Assembly: GCF_024639605.1 (NCBI RefSeq)
Contig: NZ_JAHEHZ010000006.1
Location: 1 to 48,206 of the forward strand
From: Roseobacter sp.
GTDB taxonomy: Bacteria > Pseudomonadota > Alphaproteobacteria > Rhodobacterales > Rhodobacteraceae
Length of the DNA stretch: 48,206 nucleotides
Direction of reading: 5' to 3'
Below are positions 26,222 to 34,092 of the stretch, piece by piece. The notes below the pieces were generated by a model, which did no database searches, was not told where the DNA came from, and worked only from the letters and a program-made list of their open reading frames with translations. How positions within the stretch are numbered: position 1 is the first letter of the stretch; the number at the start of each line of letters is the position of its first letter. The translations under genes were made by a program, and so were the position numbers.

Positions 26222-26469
26222 GCGACAAGGTAATTGCCCGGGCCGGCGACATAACCGGCACTGTCAAAGCGATGCAGCGACATCATGCAGCGCAGATCAG
26301 GTCAGGACTACCCGCCGATGTGGCCCTGGCACTACGAACAGCGGGCCGCACGTCGCGCGTCGACGCCATGGCACCGGAGCGCGGGCACACATCGCCCGAC
26401 TGCGCGCACAGAGCCGGACGCCCTGAAATCTGCCGGATCCGCGCCAGAAACCTGGCGGCCGCCCTGTGA
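26218..26469 (+). CDS. Hypothetical 83-residue protein between ispH and the DUF3429 gene
   Basis: Not recognised. It is supported mainly by position: its ATG overlaps the ispH stop (ATGA) and its TGA overlaps the GTG of the next gene (GTGA), exactly filling the gap. The product [14 protein letters not shown] is followed by a basic, Arg- and His-rich, probably disordered sequence with three Cys and no membrane segment. Its codon third positions look less GC-rich than those of neighbouring genes, which weakens the case. It may be a real small protein, or a translational bridge that keeps ribosomes moving to the next start. Confidence 0.45.
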   Translation: MSDKVIARAGDITGTVKAMQRHHAAQIRSGLPADVALALRTAGRTSRVDAMAPERGHTSPDCAHRAGRPEICRIRARNLAAAL

Positions 26470-26918
26470 GCCGTATTCCACCGGCACCGCTGATCCTGGG
26501 CCTTGCGGGGCTTATTCCCTTTGTCTGGGGGGCTGCCACTTATCTGAATGACCCGCTGGCGCAATGGGGTGCCACCTATCTCGGCCCGCGCTTTATCGGG
26601 CCTTACGTGCAGCTCTTTTACGGCTCGGTGATACTCTCTTTCATGTCCGGCGTGCTCTGGGGTTTTGCGACCCGCGCCGAAGGTGCGCAGGCCGCGACCG
26701 GATACACGCTCTCTGTCATCCCGGCGCTCTGGGCTTTTTTCATGACCGGTGGCGGGCCTGTCGCCGCGGGCACGAACCTGATTTTCGGATTTACCGGGCT
26801 GCTCATCCTTGATTTCGCCTTCTGGAGGTGGGGTCTGACGCCGCCCTGGTGGATGTCGCTGCGGGTTCTTCTGACAGTGGTTGTCGTGGCGTCGCTCTGC
26901 ACGGGGGTCTTCCTGTGA
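26466..26918 (+). CDS. DUF3429 family membrane protein
   Basis: A 150-residue protein with about five hydrophobic segments. It opens with PPAPLILGLAGLIPFVWGA and has YVQLFYGSVILSFMSGVLWGFATR, the recognisable centre of DUF3429 proteins, then LSVIPALWAFFM and LILDFAFWRWGL. The family is of unknown function; an unrelated role in metabolite transport or membrane homeostasis cannot be judged. The GTG start at 26466 and the stop at 26918 overlap both neighbours by four bases. Confidence 0.85.
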   Translation: MSRIPPAPLILGLAGLIPFVWGAATYLNDPLAQWGATYLGPRFIGPYVQLFYGSVILSFMSGVLWGFATRAEGAQAATGYTLSVIPALWAFFMTGGGPVAAGTNLIFGFTGLLILDFAFWRWGLTPPWWMSLRVLLTVVVVASLCTGVFL

Positions 26919-27508
26919 GCGACAAAGAAACACTGTCGGTCTATGCGGCCCGGGCTGATGAGTATGCAGCACTTGCAGCTGCCGATAGGCAAAGCAATCC
27001 GGCACTTGCCGCATTTACCCGCGCCCTGCCAGAAGAGGCAGAGGTGCTCGACCTGGGCAGCGGCCCCGGGGCCGCCGCGGCGGCCATGGCGCGCGCGGGT
27101 CTGCGGGCGACGGCCTGGGATCCGGTACCCGAAATGGTCACGCTCGCCGCCCGCAACGAGGGCGTTAATGCTGAGCAGAAAAGCTTTGACGATCTGACAT
27201 GCACCGCCTGCTATGACGGCATCTGGGCAAGTTTCTCGTTGTTGCACGCCCCGCGCGAGGATTTTCCGCGGTATCTGGCTGCTATCGCCCGCGCGCTCAG
27301 ACCGGGCGGGGTGTTTCACATCGGCATGAAAACCGGCACCGGCAGCAAACGCGACAAAATCGGAAGGCTCTACACCTATTACACCACGAACGAGCTGAGC
27401 GGGCTTCTTGAAACGGCGGGCTTCACTGTTTCAGAGGTCACGACCGGAGAAGATGCCGGCCTTGATGGTGTGATCGCGCCCTGGGTCAGGATCATCGCCC
27501 GTGCCTGA
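26915..27508 (+). CDS. Class I SAM-dependent methyltransferase
   Basis: A 197-residue protein with the SAM-binding glycine loop [16 protein letters not shown] (about residues 44-59), an acidic residue after strand two (TAWDPVPEM), and the post-core [12 protein letters not shown]. The substrate is unknown; small proteins of this form often methylate metabolites. The GTG at 26915 overlaps the DUF3429 stop. A longer frame from 26828 would lie within the upstream gene and is rejected. Its stop overlaps the rnhA start by eight bases. Confidence 0.88.
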   Translation: MSDKETLSVYAARADEYAALAAADRQSNPALAAFTRALPEEAEVLDLGSGPGAAAAAMARAGLRATAWDPVPEMVTLAARNEGVNAEQKSFDDLTCTACYDGIWASFSLLHAPREDFPRYLAAIARALRPGGVFHIGMKTGTGSKRDKIGRLYTYYTTNELSGLLETAGFTVSEVTTGEDAGLDGVIAPWVRIIARA

Positions 27509-27953
27509 GCTTTACGCTTATACTGACGGTGCCTGTTCAGGTAATCCGGGACCGGGCGGCTGGGGTGCGCTGCTGCGCGCGATGGAGGGTGACACGGTTG
27601 TCAAAGAACGCGAGCTTAAGGGGGGCGAAGCGCAGACCACCAATAACCGTATGGAATTGCTCGCGGCCATTAACGCACTTGAATCGCTCAGCCGCGACAG
27701 CGAGATCACTATCATCACGGACAGCAATTACGTGAAAAACGGCATCACGTCCTGGATCCACGGCTGGAAAAAGAACGGCTGGAAAAATGCGGCGAAAAAG
27801 CCGGTCGCAAATGCTGAGCTCTGGCAGCGGCTCGATGAAGCCAACAGCCGGCACCGCGTGACCTGGGAATGGGTAAAGGGGCATGCTGGCCACCCTGAAA
27901 ACGAACGCGCCGACGAACTGGCTCGTGCCGGGATGGCACCGTTCAAAAAGTGA
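27501..27953 (+). CDS. rnhA: Ribonuclease HI
   Basis: Degrades RNA in RNA-DNA hybrids. The 150-residue protein has all four catalytic acids: Asp9 in [17 protein letters not shown], Glu52 in [10 protein letters not shown], Asp74 in ITDSNYV, and Asp138 in ENERADELA, with the basic protrusion [12 protein letters not shown] intact. The GTG start at 27501 overlaps the methyltransferase stop. It ends the ispH operon; no clear terminator follows. Confidence 0.97.
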   Translation: MPELYAYTDGACSGNPGPGGWGALLRAMEGDTVVKERELKGGEAQTTNNRMELLAAINALESLSRDSEITIITDSNYVKNGITSWIHGWKKNGWKNAAKKPVANAELWQRLDEANSRHRVTWEWVKGHAGHPENERADELARAGMAPFKK

Positions 27954-28042
27954 CGTTCGCGCTTTGGCGTGACATCGCGTCTCCGGGCAGCATGGCAGTT
28001 GACCCGTAGGACAATGGGCCGTGGATACGCCGGGAACGCGGG

Positions 28043-29068
28043 TCAGTCCTGTTCGACAGAGCTGACCCAGCTGCGCAGGAACGTATCGCGCCGCATCCGG
28101 TCCAGAAACACAAGCAGTCCCGGACCGAGCCGGATCGGTCGCACAACCGCTGCATTCGCATCGCTTTCGTCAAGATCGACAGGCGGCAGGCCGGACTGTG
28201 CTGCGAGCTCAGGCCGGGACCGCATCCCCGCGAGGAAATCAATCATGCGGCCGGCCTCTTCAGTGGCGACTGCGGTTTGCGGGATCAGTGCGGTGCGCAG
28301 CATCACGGAAACAAAATCCTCCATTTCGATGATCCGGATACCCGGTGTCTCAGCAAGGCGCGCACGCGCATAAGAGCCCAGAACGTTATAGGCCAGCGCA
28401 AGCTCACCCCGCGCGACAGCGGCAATCATATCGCCCGAACAGCAATAAAGCCGCGTGTTCAGGCGCCCCATAATCTCGGTGAGCTGCCAGTAACTTTCGG
28501 TATTGCGCGAGTCCTGCGTGGCAAAAAGATAGCCCAGTCCGGAGATGCGCACGTCATAGGTGCCGATGCGCCCGTCAAAGATACCGGGATTACCGCGCAG
28601 CAGGGCAATCAGACCCTCGCGGTTATGCGGCAGTTCCAGCCCGGCGAGAGCGGCTTCGTTGATCACCAGCACTGCCGGCTCCTGGGTGAATGCAAATACG
28701 CGGTCACGCCAGCGCGCCCACCCCGGCAGCCGCGCGGTGGCCTCGGACCGGTACGCGAGCGCCAGCCCGTCATTCGCCAGTTTGGTCTGCAGATCCATTG
28801 CCGAGGAGATCGCCAGATCATAGGCGGCGCCCTCGCGGTAAAGCGCGGTCATCACCTGGGCCGAAGAAGCCACATCATACGTGATGCTGAGACCCGGATT
28901 TTCGCTCTGAAAGGCGCGGATGATCGGGTCAAACACCTCGCTGTCGGCTGTCGAGAGAATGCGCAGCTCAGTGTCGCCACCGGGATAAAGGTGGCTCTCC
29001 TCAATCTCAAAAGCGCCGGCAGCCGTTATCCGGACAATCAGCAGGAAGGCAAGACAAGCGTGACGCAT
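28043..29068 (-). CDS. Periplasmic solute-binding protein of a two-component operon (no cognate permease)
   Basis: A 341-residue ABC-type (iron/polyamine-like, type II) binding protein. A signal peptide ends in AAGAF near residue 19; then LRILSTADSEVFDPIIRAFQSENPGLSITY, YDLAISSAMD and AFTQEPAVLVIN follow, the order seen in Fe(III)-type binding proteins such as AfuA. Two adjacent Cys occur in LYCCSGD. The ATG at 29068 has AAGGAG eight bases upstream and overlaps the end of the sensor-kinase gene by 31 bases. No permease or ATPase gene adjoins, so it likely delivers ligand information to the adjacent kinase, not cargo to an importer; this is inference from context. Confidence 0.82.
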   Translation of the reverse strand: MRHACLAFLLIVRITAAGAFEIEESHLYPGGDTELRILSTADSEVFDPIIRAFQSENPGLSITYDVASSAQVMTALYREGAAYDLAISSAMDLQTKLANDGLALAYRSEATARLPGWARWRDRVFAFTQEPAVLVINEAALAGLELPHNREGLIALLRGNPGIFDGRIGTYDVRISGLGYLFATQDSRNTESYWQLTEIMGRLNTRLYCCSGDMIAAVARGELALAYNVLGSYARARLAETPGIRIIEMEDFVSVMLRTALIPQTAVATEEAGRMIDFLAGMRSRPELAAQSGLPPVDLDESDANAAVVRPIRLGPGLLVFLDRMRRDTFLRSWVSSVEQD

Positions 29069-30414
29069 GCGCCGGCTCCTTCCGGGTTATCAGCAATCTC
29101 AAGTGAGCCGCCGTGGGCGCGCGCCACATCGGCCACAATGGTCAGTCCCAGGCCGGAGCCGACCACATCACTCACGTTGGATCCGCGTGAAAAACGGTCC
29201 GGCAGCCGTGTGATGTCTGCAGCAGCAAACCCGCGACCCTGATCGCAAAAGACCAGACGACAGGGGTTTCCGGGTTCCAGCCGAACGGTGATATCAGTTT
29301 CTGCCGCAGAGTACTTGATCGCATTGTCGAGGATATTGCGAACCGCATTCTGCAACAGGATCGGATCGCCCATGACCCGGGTCTGCTCCGGTGGCAGTTC
29401 CAGACGGATGGTGATGTCTTTCAGCTCCGCGGTCGGACCCAGCCGCCCGACGACGTCGTGCAAAAGCTCGCCGGGATCGGTCTCTTCTGTCTCCAGCTGA
29501 TCAGATCGCAGCGTCACCATTGCATGATCCAGAAGCTGCCCGGCCGAGCGCGAACTTTCATCCACCGCCCGGATCATCTGGCGCAGTGCGGAACGGTTTG
29601 CAGGCTTCTCCACCTGCAGGTGCATGACCTCTGCCTGCGTGCGCACAGTGGCCAGCGGCGTGCGCACCCGGTGCGCGGCCTCAACGATCAGATCCTCTGA
29701 CCGGGTCAGGGCGGCTCCGAGCCGCTGCATGAAACTGTTCAGCCCGGCGACCAGAGGCGCCAGTTCTTCGGGAGTCTCGTCGGTCACCGGGCGCAGGTCT
29801 TTCGGGCCGCGCCGCGCCATCGTTTCCGCCAGCCGGTTAAGCGGTTGCAAAGCGTTCCGCGCGGCAAGGGCACTGAGGGCTGTCGCCACGAGGAAAAACG
29901 CCACGGCGATGGCGGTGGCCGTGCCGGTAATCCGCGCTGAGATCACTTCCAGTCCAAGCCGGGTCTGCGCCACGACAACCTCGACCCGGCGCGGCCGGCT
30001 CGCGCCCGACAATGCCCGGCTGATCACCACCGAACGCAGGCTGTCACCCCGATAGGTATAGGTATCAAAGAGCGGTGCACGCGGGCCGGCACGCCCGGAA
30101 GGTACCGGCAGATCATCATATCCGGTGAGCGTTTCGCCATCGACAATGACCCGGTAAAACACCCGGTCCTCTGAAACCGTGCCCAGCATCGACAGAGCGG
30201 AATAGGGTAACTCAACCCGCACCGCCCCGTCATCGGAATAGACCGCATCGGCGATCGATGCCGCCGATGCCGCAAGGATACTGTCCTGGGTCTGTTCGGT
30301 TGCATTGCCGGCTACCCCCCGCACGGTCAAAAAGAACGCGACCGACAGCAGAGCCGCAACCAGCGCCAGCTGCACCACAAGGCGCCGCCGGATCGACGGA
30401 AGCTGTGCGTTCAT
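29038..30414 (-). CDS. TctE-type sensor histidine kinase
   Basis: A 458-residue inner-membrane kinase. It has a membrane segment near 12-32, a periplasmic part of about 130 residues of the two-component-sensor N-terminal type, a second segment near 163-185, a HAMP linker, the phospho-acceptor VEAAHRVRTPLATVRTQ with His248, the N box AVRNILDNAIKYS, CDQGRGF and GSGLGLTIVADVARAHGG. The H-box HRVRTPL is close to the HQLRTPL of TctE-like kinases. Its ATG overlaps the response-regulator stop (ATGA), and it overlaps the binding-protein gene downstream. It most likely senses the substrate of the divergent tctCBA genes. Confidence 0.9.
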   Translation of the reverse strand: MNAQLPSIRRRLVVQLALVAALLSVAFFLTVRGVAGNATEQTQDSILAASAASIADAVYSDDGAVRVELPYSALSMLGTVSEDRVFYRVIVDGETLTGYDDLPVPSGRAGPRAPLFDTYTYRGDSLRSVVISRALSGASRPRRVEVVVAQTRLGLEVISARITGTATAIAVAFFLVATALSALAARNALQPLNRLAETMARRGPKDLRPVTDETPEELAPLVAGLNSFMQRLGAALTRSEDLIVEAAHRVRTPLATVRTQAEVMHLQVEKPANRSALRQMIRAVDESSRSAGQLLDHAMVTLRSDQLETEETDPGELLHDVVGRLGPTAELKDITIRLELPPEQTRVMGDPILLQNAVRNILDNAIKYSAAETDITVRLEPGNPCRLVFCDQGRGFAAADITRLPDRFSRGSNVSDVVGSGLGLTIVADVARAHGGSLEIADNPEGAGACVTLVLPSC

Positions 30415-31079
30415 TCGCGGCGCACCATCCGGTACCCCAGCCCCCGCACGGTCTCGATGGTCGCCTCTGAGGACGCAAGCTTGCGGCGCAGCCTGCCGAC
30501 ATAGACCTCAATAGCATTTTCCGAGACCTCGTCAGAGAAAGAAAACAACCTGTCCATCAGATGCGATTTTGAAAAGACCTGGCCCGGGGCTGCAAAGAAC
30601 ACCTCCAGCAAACGGGTTTCGCGGTTGCGCAGCTGTTCCGAGCTTCCGGCGGCAGAAATCATCCCGGTCGTCGAATCAAATGACAACCCGGCGAACTCAC
30701 GTGTATTGGCCGCAGCCCCGCCCAGACGGCGCAAAACAGCCCTCACGCGGGCCTCAAGTTCGGTGTAATCAAAGGGTTTGGTGATGTAGTCATCCGCGCC
30801 CAGATCCAGCAGCCCCACCCTGTCCGACACCTCGGACCGCGCCGTGAGCACGATGACAGGCGTGGGGTTATCAGCCGCCCGGTGACGTTTAAGAAAGCTG
30901 CGTCCGTCACCGTCAGGCAGCATAATATCAAGCAAAATCAGATCGTAATCTGTAGTTCTGGTGGCCAGCTCCGCGTCATTCAGACAATCCGCGTGATCAA
31001 CCACATGACCGGCCAGCGCAAACCGGCCCGTAAGCGCTGCGGCCAGATCGGCGTTGTCTTCTACCAGCAGGTATCTCAT
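30411..31079 (-). CDS. TctD-type response regulator (OmpR family)
   Basis: A 222-residue activator. Its receiver starts MRYLLVEDNADLAAAL, the phospho-acceptor is Asp51 in LLDIMLPDGDG, and the Lys is in DDYITKPFDYTEL. The winged-helix output domain ends VSENAIEVYVGRLRRKL and VRGLGYRMVRRE. The two-component operon runs away from tctC, with 100 bases between. A tandem repeat in that gap is the expected kind of binding site for this family. Confidence 0.93.
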   Translation of the reverse strand: MRYLLVEDNADLAAALTGRFALAGHVVDHADCLNDAELATRTTDYDLILLDIMLPDGDGRSFLKRHRAADNPTPVIVLTARSEVSDRVGLLDLGADDYITKPFDYTELEARVRAVLRRLGGAAANTREFAGLSFDSTTGMISAAGSSEQLRNRETRLLEVFFAAPGQVFSKSHLMDRLFSFSDEVSENAIEVYVGRLRRKLASSEATIETVRGLGYRMVRRE

Positions 31080-31099
31080 TGGCGCGATGTTCTTCCGAC

Positions 31100-31128
31100 G
31101 TGACAGGTTGGTGTCAGGTTCTTACAGT
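31100..31128 (+). promoter_or_regulatory. Tandem response-regulator site and -10 box before tctC
   Basis: GTGACAGGTT (31100-31109) and GTGTCAGGTT (31111-31120) match at nine of ten positions and start 11 bp apart, the one-turn spacing typical of OmpR/PhoB-type sites. A TACAGT box at 31123-31128 follows where a -10 element would fall, with no good -35, as in activator-dependent promoters. A hairpin GCGGGT / ACCCGC (31144-31159) lies in the leader before GGGAGG. Confidence 0.6.
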
Positions 31129-31179
31129 CTGATGACCACACAAGCGGGTGGAGACCCGCGTGTCAAATGGGAGGAACCA

Positions 31180-32148
31180 ATGACAAAACGTCTTTTCAAG
31201 GCGCTCGTAGCGAGTGCCGTACTTACTTTGGGTGCCGGCACGGCTGCGACAGCCGCAGAGTGCATCGCCCCTGCGAACCCCGGCGGTGGCTGGGATTTCA
31301 CCTGCCGCCAGATCGGCAAAATCATGTATGACATCGGCGCTGTCGACCAGCCCGTGCAGGTCACCAACATGGCCGGTGCCGGTGGCGGCCTTGCCTATAA
31401 CCACGTTGTTGCAGAACGCAACACCGACGAGGATCTGATCATCGCGGCCTCTACCGCCACCTCCACGCGTCTGGCACAGAACGCCTATGCCGGAATGACC
31501 GCGGATCAGGTACGTTTTGTCGGTGCTATCGGCGCCGACCCGGGTGTGATCGTTGTTGCAGCCGACAGCCCCTATCAGTCGCTGAATGATCTGGTTGAAG
31601 CGATCAAAGCCGATCCCGGTTCCGTGGCCTTCGCCGGTGGCTCCGCAGTGGGTGGCTTTGACCACATCAAACCGCTGATGATCCTGCAGCGCGCAGGTTT
31701 TGACGACATCAAAAAGGTAAAATACATCGGTGTTGACGGTGGCGCGGATGCGATCACCCAGACGGTCGGAGGTTTCACCCAGGCGATGACCGGCGATATG
31801 TCCGAGATCGTGGGCTTTCTGAAAGCCGGTGAGGTTCGTGTCATTGCGGTTCTGACCGACGAGCGGGTACCGGGATTTGAGGATATCCCTACAGCCAAAG
31901 AACAGGGCTATGACGTGGTCGCGGTAAACTGGCGCGGCCTCTACGTGCCCAAAGGCATCTCTGACGAGAAGTTCGAAGAGTGGGCCGGCAAACTGCAGCA
32001 GGTCGCCGACAGCGATGAGTGGGCAGCGGCGATGGAAGCGAACGGTCTGGCGCCCTTCACCAAAGTCGGTGGCGATTTCCAGTCCTACGTGGACAATCTG
32101 GTGCTTGAGATCAACGCCATGTCCAAAGAGCTGGGAGTTATCCAGTAA
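31180..32148 (+). CDS. tctC: Tripartite tricarboxylate transporter substrate-binding protein
   Basis: Periplasmic binding protein of a TTT-type secondary importer, which takes up carboxylates using an ion gradient. The 322-residue protein has a signal peptide (LFKALVASAVLTLGAG, cleaved near ATAAE), then ECIAPANPGGGWDFTCRQ containing the GGGWD carboxylate-binding turn, NMAGAGGGLAYNHV, and GDMSEIVGFLKAGEVRVIAV. Two Cys in the mature N-terminus may form a disulphide. The ATG at 31180 with GGGAGGA is clear; the longer frame from 31054 is not used. The substrate (tricarboxylate, aromatic or other acid) is not predictable. Confidence 0.94.
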   Translation: MTKRLFKALVASAVLTLGAGTAATAAECIAPANPGGGWDFTCRQIGKIMYDIGAVDQPVQVTNMAGAGGGLAYNHVVAERNTDEDLIIAASTATSTRLAQNAYAGMTADQVRFVGAIGADPGVIVVAADSPYQSLNDLVEAIKADPGSVAFAGGSAVGGFDHIKPLMILQRAGFDDIKKVKYIGVDGGADAITQTVGGFTQAMTGDMSEIVGFLKAGEVRVIAVLTDERVPGFEDIPTAKEQGYDVVAVNWRGLYVPKGISDEKFEEWAGKLQQVADSDEWAAAMEANGLAPFTKVGGDFQSYVDNLVLEINAMSKELGVIQ

Positions 32149-32585
32149 TGGCAAGTGACCGGATTTTCGGTCTGGTCACGCTCTTTGTGGCGCTCGCATA
32201 CATCGCGAGCGCCACGCAGATCCAGACCAGCTTTCTCACCGACCCCGTTGGCCCCAAAGCCTTTCCGATGCTGATCGGTGCTGTGGCGGCTCTGTGCTCG
32301 CTGGTCATGATCATAAAACCTGATCCTGATCCCGACTGGCCGGCCGCGCGCACCTGGGGTGCGCTTGCTGTCGCGGTCGTGGTTCTGATCATCTATGCTT
32401 TTACGCTGAAACCATTCGGTTTCGTGATCCCGACAATCGCCGCTGCTGGCATTCTGAGCTACCAGATCTCGCCCCGCCCTGTGGCTGCCGCTCTCTCGGG
32501 TCTCGGGCTCTCGATCGGCCTCTATGTTCTCTTTAAATATGCGCTGGGGCTGAGCCTTGCAGGGTTCCCGAAAGGCTGGTTCTGA
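32148..32585 (+). CDS. tctB: Tripartite tricarboxylate transporter small membrane subunit
   Basis: A 145-residue protein with four predicted membrane segments (near 5-20, 38-57, 70-88 and 118-135), the TctB/DUF1468 form. LTDPVGPKAFPMLIGAVAAL after the first helix is typical. It partners TctA in the inner membrane. The ATG overlaps the tctC stop (TAATG), and tctA starts two bases after its stop. Confidence 0.92.
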   Translation: MASDRIFGLVTLFVALAYIASATQIQTSFLTDPVGPKAFPMLIGAVAALCSLVMIIKPDPDPDWPAARTWGALAVAVVVLIIYAFTLKPFGFVIPTIAAAGILSYQISPRPVAAALSGLGLSIGLYVLFKYALGLSLAGFPKGWF

Positions 32586-32586
32586 G

Positions 32587-34092
32587 ATGGAAATCTTTGC
32601 AAACCTCGCTCTGGGATTTGGCATCGCGCTCTCCCCTTTCACGCTGGCCCTGGCTGTTGCGGGCTGTTTTCTGGGCACAATCATCGGCGCATTGCCGGGG
32701 CTCGGGCCTTCCAACGGGGTCGCCATTCTGATCCCACTTACCTTTACCATGGGGCTTGATGCCACCTCCGCGCTGGTGCTGATGACATCGGTCTACTACG
32801 GCGCGATGTATGGCGGGCGGATCTCCTCGATCCTGCTTAACATCCCCGGCGATGAGCCTGCCCTGATGACAACGCTCGACGGTTATCCGATGGCCAGACA
32901 GGGCCGCGCGGGTGATGCGCTGGTGCTCTCCGGTGTGGCGTCCTTTGTCGGGGCGTTCCTTGCAACGGTCGGTCTGATGCTGCTGGCGCCGATGCTGGCG
33001 CGCGTGGCCTACCTCTTTGGTCCTGCTGAGTATTTCGCGCTCTACCTGCTGGCCTTCTGCACGCTTGGCGGCATGGCCTCCAACAACCAGGCCAAGGCAG
33101 CGCTTGCCTCCTGTATCGGTCTGGGCATTGCCATGATCGGCGTGGACAGCTCCTCCGGCCTGCCCCGCCTCACGGGGGGCAACCTGCACCTCTATGACGG
33201 CATCGATTTTCTTGTGGCTATCGTTGGCCTGTTTGCCATTGCCGAAGTCTTCTTCTTCATCGAAAGCCACGGAAAAGGCTCCTCCATCGGCGTCAAACTC
33301 GACAAGGTCCGCATTCCCTGGAAAGACATCATGGACACCAAATGGACCATGCTGCGCGCTTCCGGTGTGGGCTTTATTGCCGGCATCCTGCCTGGCGCGG
33401 GGGCGTCGCTGGGCTCTTTTCTGGCTTATATGTCGGAAAAATCCATCGCCGGGGAAAAGGGTGGCTTTGGCACAGGTGTGGCCAAAGGGGTCGCCGCGCC
33501 TGAAGCCGGAAACAACTCAGCAGCCGGCGGCGCCCTGGTGCCGATGCTGACGCTCGGGGTGCCGGGCTCCGGCACCACCGCGGTGCTGCTCGCCCTGCTG
33601 ATGACGCTCAACATCACACCCGGGCCCACGCTCTTTACCGAGCGGCCCGAAGTGGTCTGGGGCCTCATTGCCTCGCTGCTGATCGCGAATGTAGTGCTGC
33701 TTCTGATGAACGTGCCGATGGTCAAAATCTTTGTGAAGGTTCTGATGGTGCCGGCGTGGGTGCTGCTGCCCGGGGTCACGATGATCTCATTTGTGGGCAT
33801 CTACTCGCTCTCGGGCAGCTACTTTGACCTGCTGCTGATGGTCGGATTTGGTGTTCTGGGATACATCCTGCGCAAGCTCGATATCCCGACGGTGCCGGTC
33901 ATCCTCGGCATCCTGCTCGGCGGCAATATGGAAGACGCGCTGCGCCGCGCCATGGTGCTCTCAGACGGAGACGCCATGTTCCTCTTCTCGACACCCATCG
34001 CCGTCGGGCTCTGGATCGCTGCCATCGCGGGCTTCGTGGCACCAATGTTCCTGCGCGGTGTCCTGAAAAAGCCGCCGGCGATCACAGACTGA
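32587..34092 (+). CDS. tctA: Tripartite tricarboxylate transporter large permease subunit
   Basis: The 501-residue integral membrane permease with about 11-12 hydrophobic segments. The family motif GALPGLGPSNGVAILIPLTF lies near residues 35-55, followed by YYGAMYGGRISSILLNIPGDE; a second copy of the motif occurs as GILPGAGASLGSFLAYMSEK near 265, reflecting the internal duplication of TctA. PEAGNNSAAGGALVPMLTLGVPGSG is the strongly conserved mid-part. The stop overlaps the next ATG (TGATG), so the transporter is translated with the downstream enzyme pair. Confidence 0.96.
   Translation: MEIFANLALGFGIALSPFTLALAVAGCFLGTIIGALPGLGPSNGVAILIPLTFTMGLDATSALVLMTSVYYGAMYGGRISSILLNIPGDEPALMTTLDGYPMARQGRAGDALVLSGVASFVGAFLATVGLMLLAPMLARVAYLFGPAEYFALYLLAFCTLGGMASNNQAKAALASCIGLGIAMIGVDSSSGLPRLTGGNLHLYDGIDFLVAIVGLFAIAEVFFFIESHGKGSSIGVKLDKVRIPWKDIMDTKWTMLRASGVGFIAGILPGAGASLGSFLAYMSEKSIAGEKGGFGTGVAKGVAAPEAGNNSAAGGALVPMLTLGVPGSGTTAVLLALLMTLNITPGPTLFTERPEVVWGLIASLLIANVVLLLMNVPMVKIFVKVLMVPAWVLLPGVTMISFVGIYSLSGSYFDLLLMVGFGVLGYILRKLDIPTVPVILGILLGGNMEDALRRAMVLSDGDAMFLFSTPIAVGLWIAAIAGFVAPMFLRGVLKKPPAITD

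Noticed and set aside
28000-28045. Inverted repeat TGACCCG / CGGGTCA after rnhA as a terminator
   Set aside because: Arms are only 7 bp with a 32-base loop and no T-run; it lies at the end of two convergent operons and can arise by chance.
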